A stretch of 64,000 nucleotides of DNA from positions 124,001 to 188,000 of the forward strand of contig JBMNJZ010000001.1 of the NCBI GenBank assembly GCA_050951925.1. Reading direction: 5' to 3'. A program made the position numbers and the translations under genes. Within the stretch, counting starts at the first letter, position 1, and the number at the start of each line of letters is the position of its first letter. The notes under the pieces were generated by a model. It was not told the origin of the DNA. It searched no databases and saw nothing but the letters and a program-made list of their open reading frames with translations. The stretch is from UBA1046 sp012511325. GTDB taxonomy: Bacteria; Bacillota; Clostridia; Saccharofermentanales; DTU023. Shown here piece by piece: positions 56,271 through 63,703 of the stretch.

Positions 56271-57161
56271 ATGGCATATAGGAACGTACAAGAAGAAATT
56301 TGGAAATCCAAAGCCTTTCGTGGAGTATCTAAAGACGCAAAGCTATTGTTATTTTACTTTATGACAGGCAGAGACACAAACCAGAGTGGCATTTGTGAAC
56401 TAGACCATGAGTACGCAAAATTTGAAGCTGGCCTAACTGATGAAGAGTACAAGAAATCGTTTCAGGAATTAGAAGACCAGGGGCTAATTATTGTTGACCA
56501 TGAAAATAGTGAATTCAGCGTTACAGATTGGAATTTTCATAACTGGAAGTCTAATATCAGTAACTTTACAAACGCATGCAAGCATATTGCAAAATCAAAC
56601 AGCATAGTGCTTATTCAACACTTCTTAGACACCATCCCGCTACAAGATAGAAAAGCATTCTTTGAACCTACTGGCAGAGATAAGAACGGAATGTCATTTG
56701 CTGGAGCCTTTACACATTACACAGGGTATGAGGTTATAACGACAGGAGACCAACTATTATTTACCCATGGAACACCAGAGGTTGACCGTCGGTTATCCGT
56801 CGGAACTACAGAAGCAGAAGCAGAAGCAGAATCTAAATCAGAAAAAGAATCAAAATCAAATTCAGATGCAGAATCAGGAGAAGGGGGGGTGCAGGGGGGG
56901 AAGTTACCCAGGCCTAAAGAGCACAAGGGCGTTAACAAGAATGATAATGAACTGTTATTTAAGATGGCACTGAAGAATGGGGAAATAGTAGGCATTGAAT
57001 CAAGGTATATCCGGCTATTTGAATCTCAAGGTTATATAATAACCCCTGAACTCTTAAAAGAGGCTGCCAGTCACTTAAGTAATTCAGACGTGAAGAGCCA
57101 ATCAGACCTGAATACCAAATTCGCAACATTTATAAACTCATTCGCAAGGGAAATTAAATAA
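56271..57161 (+). CDS. Phage replisome-organizer-like replication protein
   Basis: A 296-residue protein. The N-terminal winged-helix domain (about 1-95, YRNVQEEIWKSKAFRGVSKD; LFYFMTGRDTNQSGICELD) is like that of DnaD/replisome organizer proteins. A low-complexity linker follows (about 182-225): alternating Glu/Ala, then Ser/Lys/Glu, and two seven-G runs encoding Gly. The C-terminal helical domain (about 226-296) is DnaD-like in size. It probably loads host replication proteins at the element's origin. The start lies ten bases after the previous gene. Confidence 0.7.
   Translation: MAYRNVQEEIWKSKAFRGVSKDAKLLLFYFMTGRDTNQSGICELDHEYAKFEAGLTDEEYKKSFQELEDQGLIIVDHENSEFSVTDWNFHNWKSNISNFTNACKHIAKSNSIVLIQHFLDTIPLQDRKAFFEPTGRDKNGMSFAGAFTHYTGYEVITTGDQLLFTHGTPEVDRRLSVGTTEAEAEAESKSEKESKSNSDAESGEGGVQGGKLPRPKEHKGVNKNDNELLFKMALKNGEIVGIESRYIRLFESQGYIITPELLKEAASHLSNSDVKSQSDLNTKFATFINSFAREIK
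56883..56900 (+). repeat. Two G7 homopolymers inside the replication gene
   Basis: G7 at 56883-56889 and G7 at 56894-56900, separated by TGCA, within the linker-coding part. They are slippage-prone and currently in frame. Together with the preceding GAAGCA-type repeats they mark the linker as mutable. Confidence 0.8.
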
Positions 57162-57235
57162 TGGCCAGATTAAGCACTGATGAAGACATCAGACAAGCGT
57201 ACAGGGAACCAGAAGCTTGTAGTGTGACAATATGA
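57161..57235 (+). CDS. 24-residue ORF overlapping the replication gene stop
   Basis: MARLSTDEDIRQAYREPEAC then SVTI, with its ATG sharing one base with the preceding TAA (TAATG). The start is well formed but the product is very short, so it may be the stump of a longer gene cut at this point. Confidence 0.35.
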   Translation: MARLSTDEDIRQAYREPEACSVTI

Positions 57236-57253
57236 CGCAACATTGCGACATAA
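57232..57253. repeat. Near-perfect inverted repeat after the replication gene
   Basis: TATGACGCAA, CA, then TTGCGACATA: ten-base arms with one mismatch. Another GCAACG follows nearby. Its location directly behind the replication gene makes it a candidate origin or protein-binding site. Confidence 0.4.
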
Positions 57254-57319
57254 CAAACTGCAACGCAAAGCCAGAAAATGGTAAACTAAAATCAAGTAAA
57301 AGATACAGGTAAATAAGTG

Positions 57320-57466
57320 ATGTTTGAATATTGTGTTTTAACCGACAAAGATAATTATGGCACCGTAGTAAAAGCAGATGGCCCTAAGCAATATCAATAT
57401 GATAAGGACAGAGGGTGGGTGCGGAGCAGGCTCGATATCCTAGTATCAAATACTTGTAATACCTGA
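57320..57466 (+). CDS. 48-residue hypothetical protein
   Basis: MFEYCVLTDKDNYGTVVKAD followed by GPKQYQYDKDRGWVRSRL. A weak AGGT site lies nine bases upstream. The composition is protein-like and acidic/aromatic. No family is recognised; it is probably an element cargo gene. Confidence 0.4.
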   Translation: MFEYCVLTDKDNYGTVVKADGPKQYQYDKDRGWVRSRLDILVSNTCNT

Positions 57467-57578
57467 TAATACGCCGTTTCTAGTTTTAGTCTGTGATACT
57501 ATTGGCTGTTTTATGCCGGTTATTCTAATTATCAGTATCAAAATAGTATCAATATTTGTTGCAGCAAGTTACCGCTAT

Positions 57579-57752
57579 TTAGGCACTTGCTTTTATCCTA
57601 TTGATTAAGATTTCCCCATACTGTTCAAGGCCCATCTGTAAGTACTGTCTTGTCCGGTTTGGCCCTTTATTGATTCTTTCCGCAAGCGCTTTTATGTTCT
57701 ATTGATTGATATATCGATCAGGATTTACTAGCCAATCCTTTGGAATATACAT
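57579..57752 (-). pseudogene. Small gene interrupted by an in-frame TAG
   Basis: From the ATG at 57752 it reads MYIPKDWLVNPDRYINQ, TAG at 57699-57701, then continues in the same frame NIKALAERINKGPNRTRQYL, QMGLEQYGEILINRIKASA to TAA. The post-stop part is clearly protein-like, so the intact gene encoded about 57 residues. The family is unknown. The bases between it and 57466 show nothing. Confidence 0.5.
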
Positions 57753-57790
57753 TTATTCCACCCTCGATCTAAAAATATGAATTCCTTGAG

Positions 57791-57994
57791 TTAATAAAAA
57801 GTGTTTCCACTAAGATCCCATCCGTAGATCCCTGGTAGCATATCTTTACCGGCTTTTTCACAAGCTTCTACATGCTGTTCCAGTGTTTCATATAACTCTG
57901 AAAGGGGAATCATTTCCATAGGCAAGATTTCACCCGTAACCGCTTTATACCGACGATTAAGCTCCCTAAATCTTTTATTTTTCACGTTAACCAA
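57791..57994 (-). CDS. 67-residue hypothetical protein
   Basis: Basic N-terminus (KNKRFRELNRRYKAVTGEIL), an acidic middle (LSELYETLEQHVEACEKAGK) and a C-terminal PGIYGWDLSGNTFY. The frame opens with TTG at 57994 behind AGAGG; a GTG at 57985 is also possible. It is a compact helical protein of unknown role on the strand opposite to the replication gene. Confidence 0.5.
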   Translation of the reverse strand: MVNVKNKRFRELNRRYKAVTGEILPMEMIPLSELYETLEQHVEACEKAGKDMLPGIYGWDLSGNTFY

Positions 57995-58056
57995 TTAAAT
58001 CAACCGCCTCTATCTTTATCTAACAATAGATTTGAGATGTTCTAACTAAAAGTATC

Positions 58057-58235
58057 TTAACTACAATACAAAATGAACTGATCGCGCTCAGCATCAGTGA
58101 GATCTGCTTTTGCTACACACTTTAAACGACAATGCTCTGTCATTGCTTTGAAATCATAGTTAGGTAAAAGCTGATAAGATGGGGCAACAGTAAACCCACA
58201 TCATCAATGCTTTCTATTTTTTTAGTATTTTTCAT
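58057..58235 (-). pseudogene. Frameshifted small gene
   Basis: The ATG at 58235 begins MKNTKKIESIDDVGLLLP. The sequence then continues in another frame as SYQLLPNYDFKAMTEHCRLK, CVAKADLTDAERDQFILYCS to a TAA at 58057. The C-terminal part is protein-like with spaced cysteines. The 179-base length is not a multiple of three, confirming an indel near 58165-58185. The family is unknown. Confidence 0.45.
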
Positions 58236-58349
58236 ATAGATTTATTGTACTCATCAACATTCATGCCGGCAATGATAACGGCCTATGTGGTAGCCCTGAT
58301 ATCAAATGCAAGTATATAAAAGCATATGTTTTCATGTCTCACAATAGAT

Positions 58350-58376
58350 GTCTCCGGCTCCGGGGGGACTTTTTTG
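58350..58376 (+). terminator. Rho-independent terminator upstream of the 306-residue gene
   Basis: GTCTCC (58350-58355) pairs with GGGGAC (58364-58369) across an eight-base loop, followed by six T and a further T-rich stretch. Confidence 0.6.
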
Positions 58377-58466
58377 TTTTTAGGGAAAACTAGATGCCAA
58401 TAAATATCTAGTTTTGAGTATAATAGTTTTTATTAGGTGAACTTGTAAAAAAATTAGGTCAAAGAA

Positions 58467-59387
58467 ATGTATGCTCAGCAAATAAAGTTAATAGAAGATA
58501 TTGATGAGTCATTAATTGTCAATTTGGGCGGTGATGCACTCATTGATGCAAATTTGCTGGCAGAAACCATAAAGGATGTTGTTAATCTTGTCGAATACTC
58601 AAAACGGGAAATATCGCCACGCACGAATGTTGAATTAAAGGTTGATGCCTTTCAGCCTGGTAGTTTTGAGATTGCTTTTAAGGCAGTTTTTGACGTATTA
58701 AGTTCAGATGCAGCTGGTAATATTGCAGGTGTTTTAGCTTTGGTAATGGCTGCTGTCCCTATTATTATTAGGATAACAAAGCATCTAGGAGGCAAAAAAC
58801 CAAGTAAGATTGAAAAAAAAGAAGCAACTAATTCTGTGGTGATTCATAATAATGATGATGTTGAGTTAACAGTTAATCAAAGTATTTATAATATCTATGC
58901 AACGCCAGATTGTAATTCAACAGTAGCTAATATGTTTAATCGCTTAGAGACAGATGGGACTAGGGAAGATTTTAGGATTAAAACAAAAGATGTCGAAGAA
59001 ATTGTAGACGCAAAAGATTTCAAAATACTGTCGCTGCCTACCTCATTAGAACCTCTCATCGATAGGGTGAACGTACAAAAGATCAGTAATATTGAAGTAG
59101 ATATTAGAAAGCCAGATCTAGCTGGTCGGTCACAGTGGGGTTTGTACCTAATAAAACAGATTGATGCCACCATGGAAGATGAACGATTTATTGAGGAAGT
59201 ACACAACGGGGAGCATCATTTTGGGGCGAATGACAAATTAATTGTAGATTTAAGGATTGAAACCATTTTAGATGATAGAGGGTTATCAATTGTTGGTTCA
59301 GAAAGATATTTTGTTGAACATGTGCACGAGCATGTACCATACATAGATAGGCTCACTGAGGACCAACTGAGCCTCTATGATATTTAA
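58467..59387 (+). CDS. Uncharacterised protein with a central membrane helix
   Basis: A 306-residue protein. The N-terminal domain (about 1-80; VNLGGDALIDANLLAETIKD, VELKVDAFQPGSFEIAFKAV) recalls a family of uncharacterised proteins seen in accessory islands (LxGGDxxxINAxxLAxxL...LREGSFEV pattern). One hydrophobic helix lies at about 85-103 (NIAGVLALVMAAVPIIIRI). The C-terminal domain (about 120-306) is soluble and ends in VHEHVPYIDRLTEDQLSLYD. It is flanked by terminators on both sides, so it is a single-gene unit. A defence or signalling role is speculative. Confidence 0.7.
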   Translation: MYAQQIKLIEDIDESLIVNLGGDALIDANLLAETIKDVVNLVEYSKREISPRTNVELKVDAFQPGSFEIAFKAVFDVLSSDAAGNIAGVLALVMAAVPIIIRITKHLGGKKPSKIEKKEATNSVVIHNNDDVELTVNQSIYNIYATPDCNSTVANMFNRLETDGTREDFRIKTKDVEEIVDAKDFKILSLPTSLEPLIDRVNVQKISNIEVDIRKPDLAGRSQWGLYLIKQIDATMEDERFIEEVHNGEHHFGANDKLIVDLRIETILDDRGLSIVGSERYFVEHVHEHVPYIDRLTEDQLSLYDI

Positions 59388-59426
59388 TTTGCACAATAAT
59401 TTTTGCCTCACACGATCCAACCACCA

Positions 59427-59447
59427 AAAGGCGGTTTGCCTTTCTCC
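59427..59447 (+). terminator. Terminator after the 306-residue gene
   Basis: AAAGGC (59427-59432), loop GGTTT, GCCTTT (59438-59443), then CTCCTTT. A short stem. Confidence 0.5.
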
Positions 59448-59489
59448 TTTCTACTATAATGTAGATACTGAGGTGTGAAGGATATTGAA

Positions 59490-60281
59490 ATGAGCGAAGA
59501 ATCATCAAAAACAACACCAGATAAAGAAAAATCGGATCAGAGTTTTTCTGATCGATTCAAAAAATTTGTACTCTGGCTTAAGAAAACACATAAGGCATAC
59601 AAGTGGAGTATTTTTATTGCTGCACTTTTTGGGCCCTGTCTTTTAGAGAAGTTCTTCGAAAAAGTTATTCGATGCAAACCATTTAATAATATATCTGCTG
59701 CAGACTGGGTGATGTACTGTGCTGCAATTTGTGGAGCCTATGCGACGCTACTTGCTGTTGTATTGAGCATTCGTGATGCTAAGGAATACCGAAAAGAAGT
59801 TGCAATTAAAGAAGTGAGACCTTACTTAGTTTTTGAGATTAGTGATGCTGACAAAAAAGAATTAAGAAAAATGTCGTCGAGAGTCAGACCATTTATTAAT
59901 TTTTATTCTGAAGTTATTGACGGTGAAGAATGGCTAGAGTTGGACAACGCATATAAATTATCTATAAAGAATATTGGCCATGGACCAGCAATAAATATTA
60001 TATTGGATACAATGTCAGAAAAAATACTGAACTTTGACTGCCAGAAACATTTAGCGGCTAATGAATCATATGAAGTAGTTTTCAAGCCTAAAATCCCATT
60101 TTCTATAGAATTCAATGAAACAGAACAGGAAGAAATACATTTTTTAACACATGAAATCGTAATTGATTACTATGACTTGTTAGGTACAGATTATCGAGTT
60201 GAGACTACACTAAAACTTATTTATACGGATCTAGATAGATACTTTATCCTTAGCTTGGAAAAAGAAAGAAAGGAAATTTGA
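59490..60281 (+). CDS. Uncharacterised two-helix membrane protein
   Basis: A 263-residue protein. It has a charged cytosolic N-terminus, two membrane segments (about 38-52 and 70-90; DWVMYCAAICGAYATLLAVV) and a large soluble C-terminal domain (about 100-263; IKEVRPYLVFEISDADKKEL, YKLSIKNIGHGPAINIIL). The beta-rich domain with NIGHGPA recalls a common fold in uncharacterised accessory membrane proteins. I start at the ATG at 59490 with AGGA upstream; a GTG at 59475 is the alternative. A strong terminator follows. Confidence 0.7.
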   Translation: MSEESSKTTPDKEKSDQSFSDRFKKFVLWLKKTHKAYKWSIFIAALFGPCLLEKFFEKVIRCKPFNNISAADWVMYCAAICGAYATLLAVVLSIRDAKEYRKEVAIKEVRPYLVFEISDADKKELRKMSSRVRPFINFYSEVIDGEEWLELDNAYKLSIKNIGHGPAINIILDTMSEKILNFDCQKHLAANESYEVVFKPKIPFSIEFNETEQEEIHFLTHEIVIDYYDLLGTDYRVETTLKLIYTDLDRYFILSLEKERKEI

Positions 60282-60324
60282 GAACAATATAATCTTGCTT
60301 GATAAAGTGCGCAGTCACCTTACT

Positions 60325-60347
60325 AACCGCCTAAGGGCGGTTTTGTT
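60325..60347 (+). terminator. Terminator after the two-helix membrane protein gene
   Basis: AACCGCC (60325-60331), loop TAAG, GGCGGTT (60336-60342), then TTGTTATT. Perfect seven-base stem. Confidence 0.8.
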
Positions 60348-60430
60348 ATTATTCCCCTGATATAATGTTGGTATAAGGTGACGGATCAAATTGTTCCATA
60401 ACTGCAGTATTTGCGACGTTTACGGGGCAC

Positions 60431-61330
60431 CTAGTTATCTTCGACCAGATCGTAAAATACGGATTCGGGTATGATTTCAATATCTTGACCAGCTAGAGAT
60501 AAACTCTCGGCTTTTTTGTGCTTGTTTGATTTTCCATCTTTGATTGACTTGCAATAATCGTTATTGCCAAGTATCAAAAAGTTCGTACGCTTAGTTACAG
60601 AGTTTTCGCAGGTGCCACCACAGTTAACAACAAGCTGCGCAGCTTCACGTCTGATCATTTTTTCGAGTGTTCCAGTAAAAACGCAGACTTTCCCAAATAA
60701 GGGATGGCCAGGATCTGTTTCGCCTTCTGCTTCAAGTAGTGAAAAATCAGTTTTTTCACTACGATATGTCTTCTTATATGGTCCAAACTCACGTAAAAAC
60801 GGCAAGAGCGATTCATATACCTGCTTTGTTAAGTAACAATCGGGGATTGATCGATGCATATTTGAACTATCGAAGCCAAAATGATTTACTAGATCGATTA
60901 GTCTATGTCGTTCTAAATTGCGCAAATAATGCCTTGCATAACGCATCGTGTCAATAAAGTCATTAGGTAGTCTGCCGTCAGACACATCATAAAGAAAATT
61001 AATATCAAAGTTAGTATTGTGTCCTACCAAAACATCGTTTCCAAGAAAAGTCAAAAATTGATCAATTACGGTTTCAGGTGAAGGCATGCCTTTAAGCATT
61101 TCTGAAGTTATGCCGGTTTTGGCAGTAATAAAACTATCAATCTCATATCCTGGATTACACAGTTGTTGAAACTCAGCGACTACTTGACCCTCGCGGACGC
61201 GTAATGCGCCATACTCGATAATGTCACAATAATCAGGTATGAAGCCTGTTGTTTCTACATCGATAACCGTGTAATCAGAGAGATCTGCATATATATTATT
61301 GCCCTTGTTTTGTCGGATGTTTGAACTCAT
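60431..61330 (-). CDS. DEDDh 3'-5' exonuclease with C-terminal BRCT domain
   Basis: A 299-residue protein. The DnaQ-like exonuclease (about 15-185) has the DxE motif TVIDVETTGF (20-30), HNTNFDINFL near 100 and the His/Asp motif HRSIPDC near 155, so all DEDDh residues are present. A BRCT domain (about 205-299; LFGKVCVFTGTLEKMIRREA, VTKRTNFLILGNND) follows, of the kind seen in NAD ligases. The combination is like free-standing epsilon-BRCT proteins rather than PolC. I start at 61330 (MSSNIRQNK), after GGAGA. The role is probably DNA repair or processing. It is transcribed opposite to its neighbours; the 290 bases upstream to 61620 show no gene. Confidence 0.88.
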   Translation of the reverse strand: MSSNIRQNKGNNIYADLSDYTVIDVETTGFIPDYCDIIEYGALRVREGQVVAEFQQLCNPGYEIDSFITAKTGITSEMLKGMPSPETVIDQFLTFLGNDVLVGHNTNFDINFLYDVSDGRLPNDFIDTMRYARHYLRNLERHRLIDLVNHFGFDSSNMHRSIPDCYLTKQVYESLLPFLREFGPYKKTYRSEKTDFSLLEAEGETDPGHPLFGKVCVFTGTLEKMIRREAAQLVVNCGGTCENSVTKRTNFLILGNNDYCKSIKDGKSNKHKKAESLSLAGQDIEIIPESVFYDLVEDN

Positions 61331-61620
61331 GTTGGGTCTCCTGCCATTTATTCGCCTGGTTACTTTTGGACCTTTTGTATGCTGTAGTTTCATTTATGTT
61401 ATCAGTTCCGGATGATCAAGTCATCCGTTCTTGTTTAACCAATAGGAGTTTCATTCTACCGTCATTCACGGTCCAGATTACTAATAAGTCATGCCCGTAA
61501 TACGCAAAATGATGTCGATATGTAGTGCTATTTATCGAGCAATGTCTATCTGCAGCAACTGAGATCGAGCAGTTTATTTAGTAATCTGTTGCCACCAGAA
61601 AGGTGGAGATTTATATTATA

Positions 61621-61894
61621 AACATTGATAGAATAATTACTAAGTACAATGTAGTTCTTCGCCAAGTGAAATTACAGGGATGTGGGGGATTTGCACAAAA
61701 AGCAAGAATGGTTATGTGATTTTACTAAATGCAGATATAACCACTGAAAAACAAGTCCACACGGCAATAATCAATTATGTCACTTCATATTAGGGCACCT
61801 TGGTGATCGGCGGTATTTAACAGTCGTCAAGAAAGAAATTGAAGTGGATCGGATGATGGAGGAATTTTTTGAATGTCTGAGTTACAGACTATAG
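61621..61894 (+). pseudogene. Decayed ImmA/IrrE-like metallopeptidase
   Basis: Three frames must be stitched: NIDRIITKYNVVLRQVKLQG-CGGFAQ, then KSKNGYVILLNADITTEKQV-HTAI, then NQLCHFILGHLGDRRYLTVV followed by KKEIEVDRMMEEFFECL. The order matches small phage ImmA/IrrE-type peptidases (pattern ILLN...HELxHxxxGH...KExEVDxMMExFF). At least two frameshifts are present, and the catalytic HExxH has become NQLCH, so it is a true relic. Such genes normally sit beside a phage repressor. Confidence 0.65.
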
Positions 61895-61930
61895 CTCTAT
61901 AATGATGCTAAATTATAAAACAGATCAGAT

Positions 61931-62923
61931 ATGGCCGGAAGTTTAAAAAAGAAAAGCATGAAGATAGTTTTTAGCTTATCAATCGCACTGATATTGTGCC
62001 TTTTGATTCTAATAGGTTGTGCAGAGAAAAATGAAAAGACAGCATCGGAACAGACGACTACTGAACAAACTACTGCAGTTGAAATGACAACTACTATAGT
62101 GGCACCCCAAACCACACAAGCGTCAGAAGAACCTATCCAAGAATCGAACAACCTGTTAAATGAATATGACGCTTTCATTGAAGAGATGAAAAAAGAAAGT
62201 GAGAGATTAGAAGATATTTTGGATGAAGGAGATAGGATTAAGGGTGAGTATTACAAATGGATTTCTGAGTCAATTGATTTTGTAAAGCCCCTTTTAGAAG
62301 CTGGAGTACCCGCTAAAGATGAATTAATCAGACTAGTTGAGACATGGATTGAAAGGGGTGATATTATTGCTATTCAAGCCATTGCACATACGGACGTTCT
62401 TTTCTCAGACATATCTAAAGAAATGGCAGCGATTGTGGTGGATGGTGCTAAGATCCATAGAGATAATTATCTGAGTGTAGCGGAAGAGTTGCTTGATAAG
62501 CTAAAGTCTTCACATTTTAGCGCTGACGAAGTGTATGAGCTGTACGAAAAAATAGTTGGCCATCTGTTGAGCTTAGCAAACCCTTCTGCAGTTGAAACAG
62601 CCTCGACACCAACTGAAACTAAGACCGAAGATGTATCAACAGAACGCCAAAATGCTTTACGAATAGCTGAGGATTTTTTAAGCACTATACCCTTATCCAA
62701 AGAAGGACTGTATGATCAACTGTTATTTCAAGGATGCAGCAAGGAAGCTGCTAGATATGTTGTTGATAATATTGAGGTTAACTGGAAGGATCAAGCGCTA
62801 AGACACGCAAAAGTTTATTTAAACATTACGTCTTTTTCTAAAGAGGACTTATATGACCAGTTGCTTCTCGAAAAATATACCAGAGAAGAGGCTGCTCATG
62901 CGGTGTCGGTGTTATTTAATTAG
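61931..62923 (+). CDS. Ltp-family surface lipoprotein with two C-terminal Ltp repeats
   Basis: A 330-residue lipoprotein. The hydrophobic signal ends LILIGC (Cys 30), then comes a Thr/Glu-rich stalk (about 33-72) and a helical middle domain (about 75-215; FIEEMKKESERLEDILDEGD). Two tandem Ltp repeats end the protein (about 239-283 and 286-330; ALRIAEDFLSTIPLSKEGLY and ALRHAKVYLNITSFSKEDLY). Ltp repeats come from the Streptococcus thermophilus phage TP-J34 lipoprotein that blocks phage DNA entry, so superinfection exclusion is the best inference. The start at 61931 lacks a good ribosome site; the ATG at 61958 is equally possible. Confidence 0.85.
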   Translation: MAGSLKKKSMKIVFSLSIALILCLLILIGCAEKNEKTASEQTTTEQTTAVEMTTTIVAPQTTQASEEPIQESNNLLNEYDAFIEEMKKESERLEDILDEGDRIKGEYYKWISESIDFVKPLLEAGVPAKDELIRLVETWIERGDIIAIQAIAHTDVLFSDISKEMAAIVVDGAKIHRDNYLSVAEELLDKLKSSHFSADEVYELYEKIVGHLLSLANPSAVETASTPTETKTEDVSTERQNALRIAEDFLSTIPLSKEGLYDQLLFQGCSKEAARYVVDNIEVNWKDQALRHAKVYLNITSFSKEDLYDQLLLEKYTREEAAHAVSVLFN

Positions 62924-63013
62924 TAATTAATAGATAACAAAAAGCCGCTTCCCTTTCGAAAAAAGCAGAAGCATCTAATTTAATGAAAGAATGGAATATC
63001 TAAGGAGAAAAAC

Positions 63014-63703
63014 ATGAAGAGAACATTGTTAGTCCTATTAGCCTTAGCACTTGTTCTAGTATCTTTTGCATGTAGCAAAAAAGAAGAACCTACGAAACTA
63101 GAGTTAACTGTGGAGAAAACAACCGCAGAGAAACAAACGGATCTCGAAACTGAGAAGGTTACAGAAGAGCCTACAGAAGCACCTACTGTCGCTCCTACAA
63201 ATCCGCCTACACCAACGCCAACACCAGCACCGACTCCAAGTCCAACGCCAGCACCAACGGAACCACAAATAGTAAGAATAAAGAACGGTGACACCATAAA
63301 GTCAGCAGAGGTTGAAATTAAAATTAATTCTGTGAAAATAAAAAAAGAAGTTTATCCACCAGATACGTCTAGCTATTATACGTATTTCCCTGCTGTCAAT
63401 GGAGAAGTTTATGTCTTCGTTGATGCGGATGTCAAAAACTTAACTAAATACCGTATTAGTTGCGAGGAAACCTATTACGCAGTATTGACTTACGGTGATG
63501 GATATACTTATACAGGTACACATATAGTGTTGAGGGATAGCGCTAATTATACAGATTTGGTACGCATATACGGCATTGATCCCCTCAAAACGGATTTTGT
63601 CGGTTACCTCTTTTCTTGTCCTGACGAGATCGAAACCTCAAATAAATCACTTGAAATTCAATTCTGGACAGGCGGTAAATGTTTTTTTTATAAGCTACGA
63701 TAA
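63014..63703 (+). CDS. Lipoprotein with Pro/Thr-rich stalk
   Basis: A 229-residue protein. The signal peptide ends VSFAC (Cys 20), then an acidic Thr/Glu segment and a (PT)n stalk (about 58-85; NPPTPTPTPAPTPSPTPAPT) span the cell wall. A C-terminal beta-rich domain follows (about 88-229; IVRIKNGDTIKSAEVEIKIN, TYFPAVNGEVYVFVDADVKN), reminiscent of DUF4352-like immunoprotective folds but not firmly assigned. AAGGAG lies before the ATG. It is the second lipoprotein in a row, so the two may be co-displayed. Confidence 0.78.
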   Translation: MKRTLLVLLALALVLVSFACSKKEEPTKLELTVEKTTAEKQTDLETEKVTEEPTEAPTVAPTNPPTPTPTPAPTPSPTPAPTEPQIVRIKNGDTIKSAEVEIKINSVKIKKEVYPPDTSSYYTYFPAVNGEVYVFVDADVKNLTKYRISCEETYYAVLTYGDGYTYTGTHIVLRDSANYTDLVRIYGIDPLKTDFVGYLFSCPDEIETSNKSLEIQFWTGGKCFFYKLR

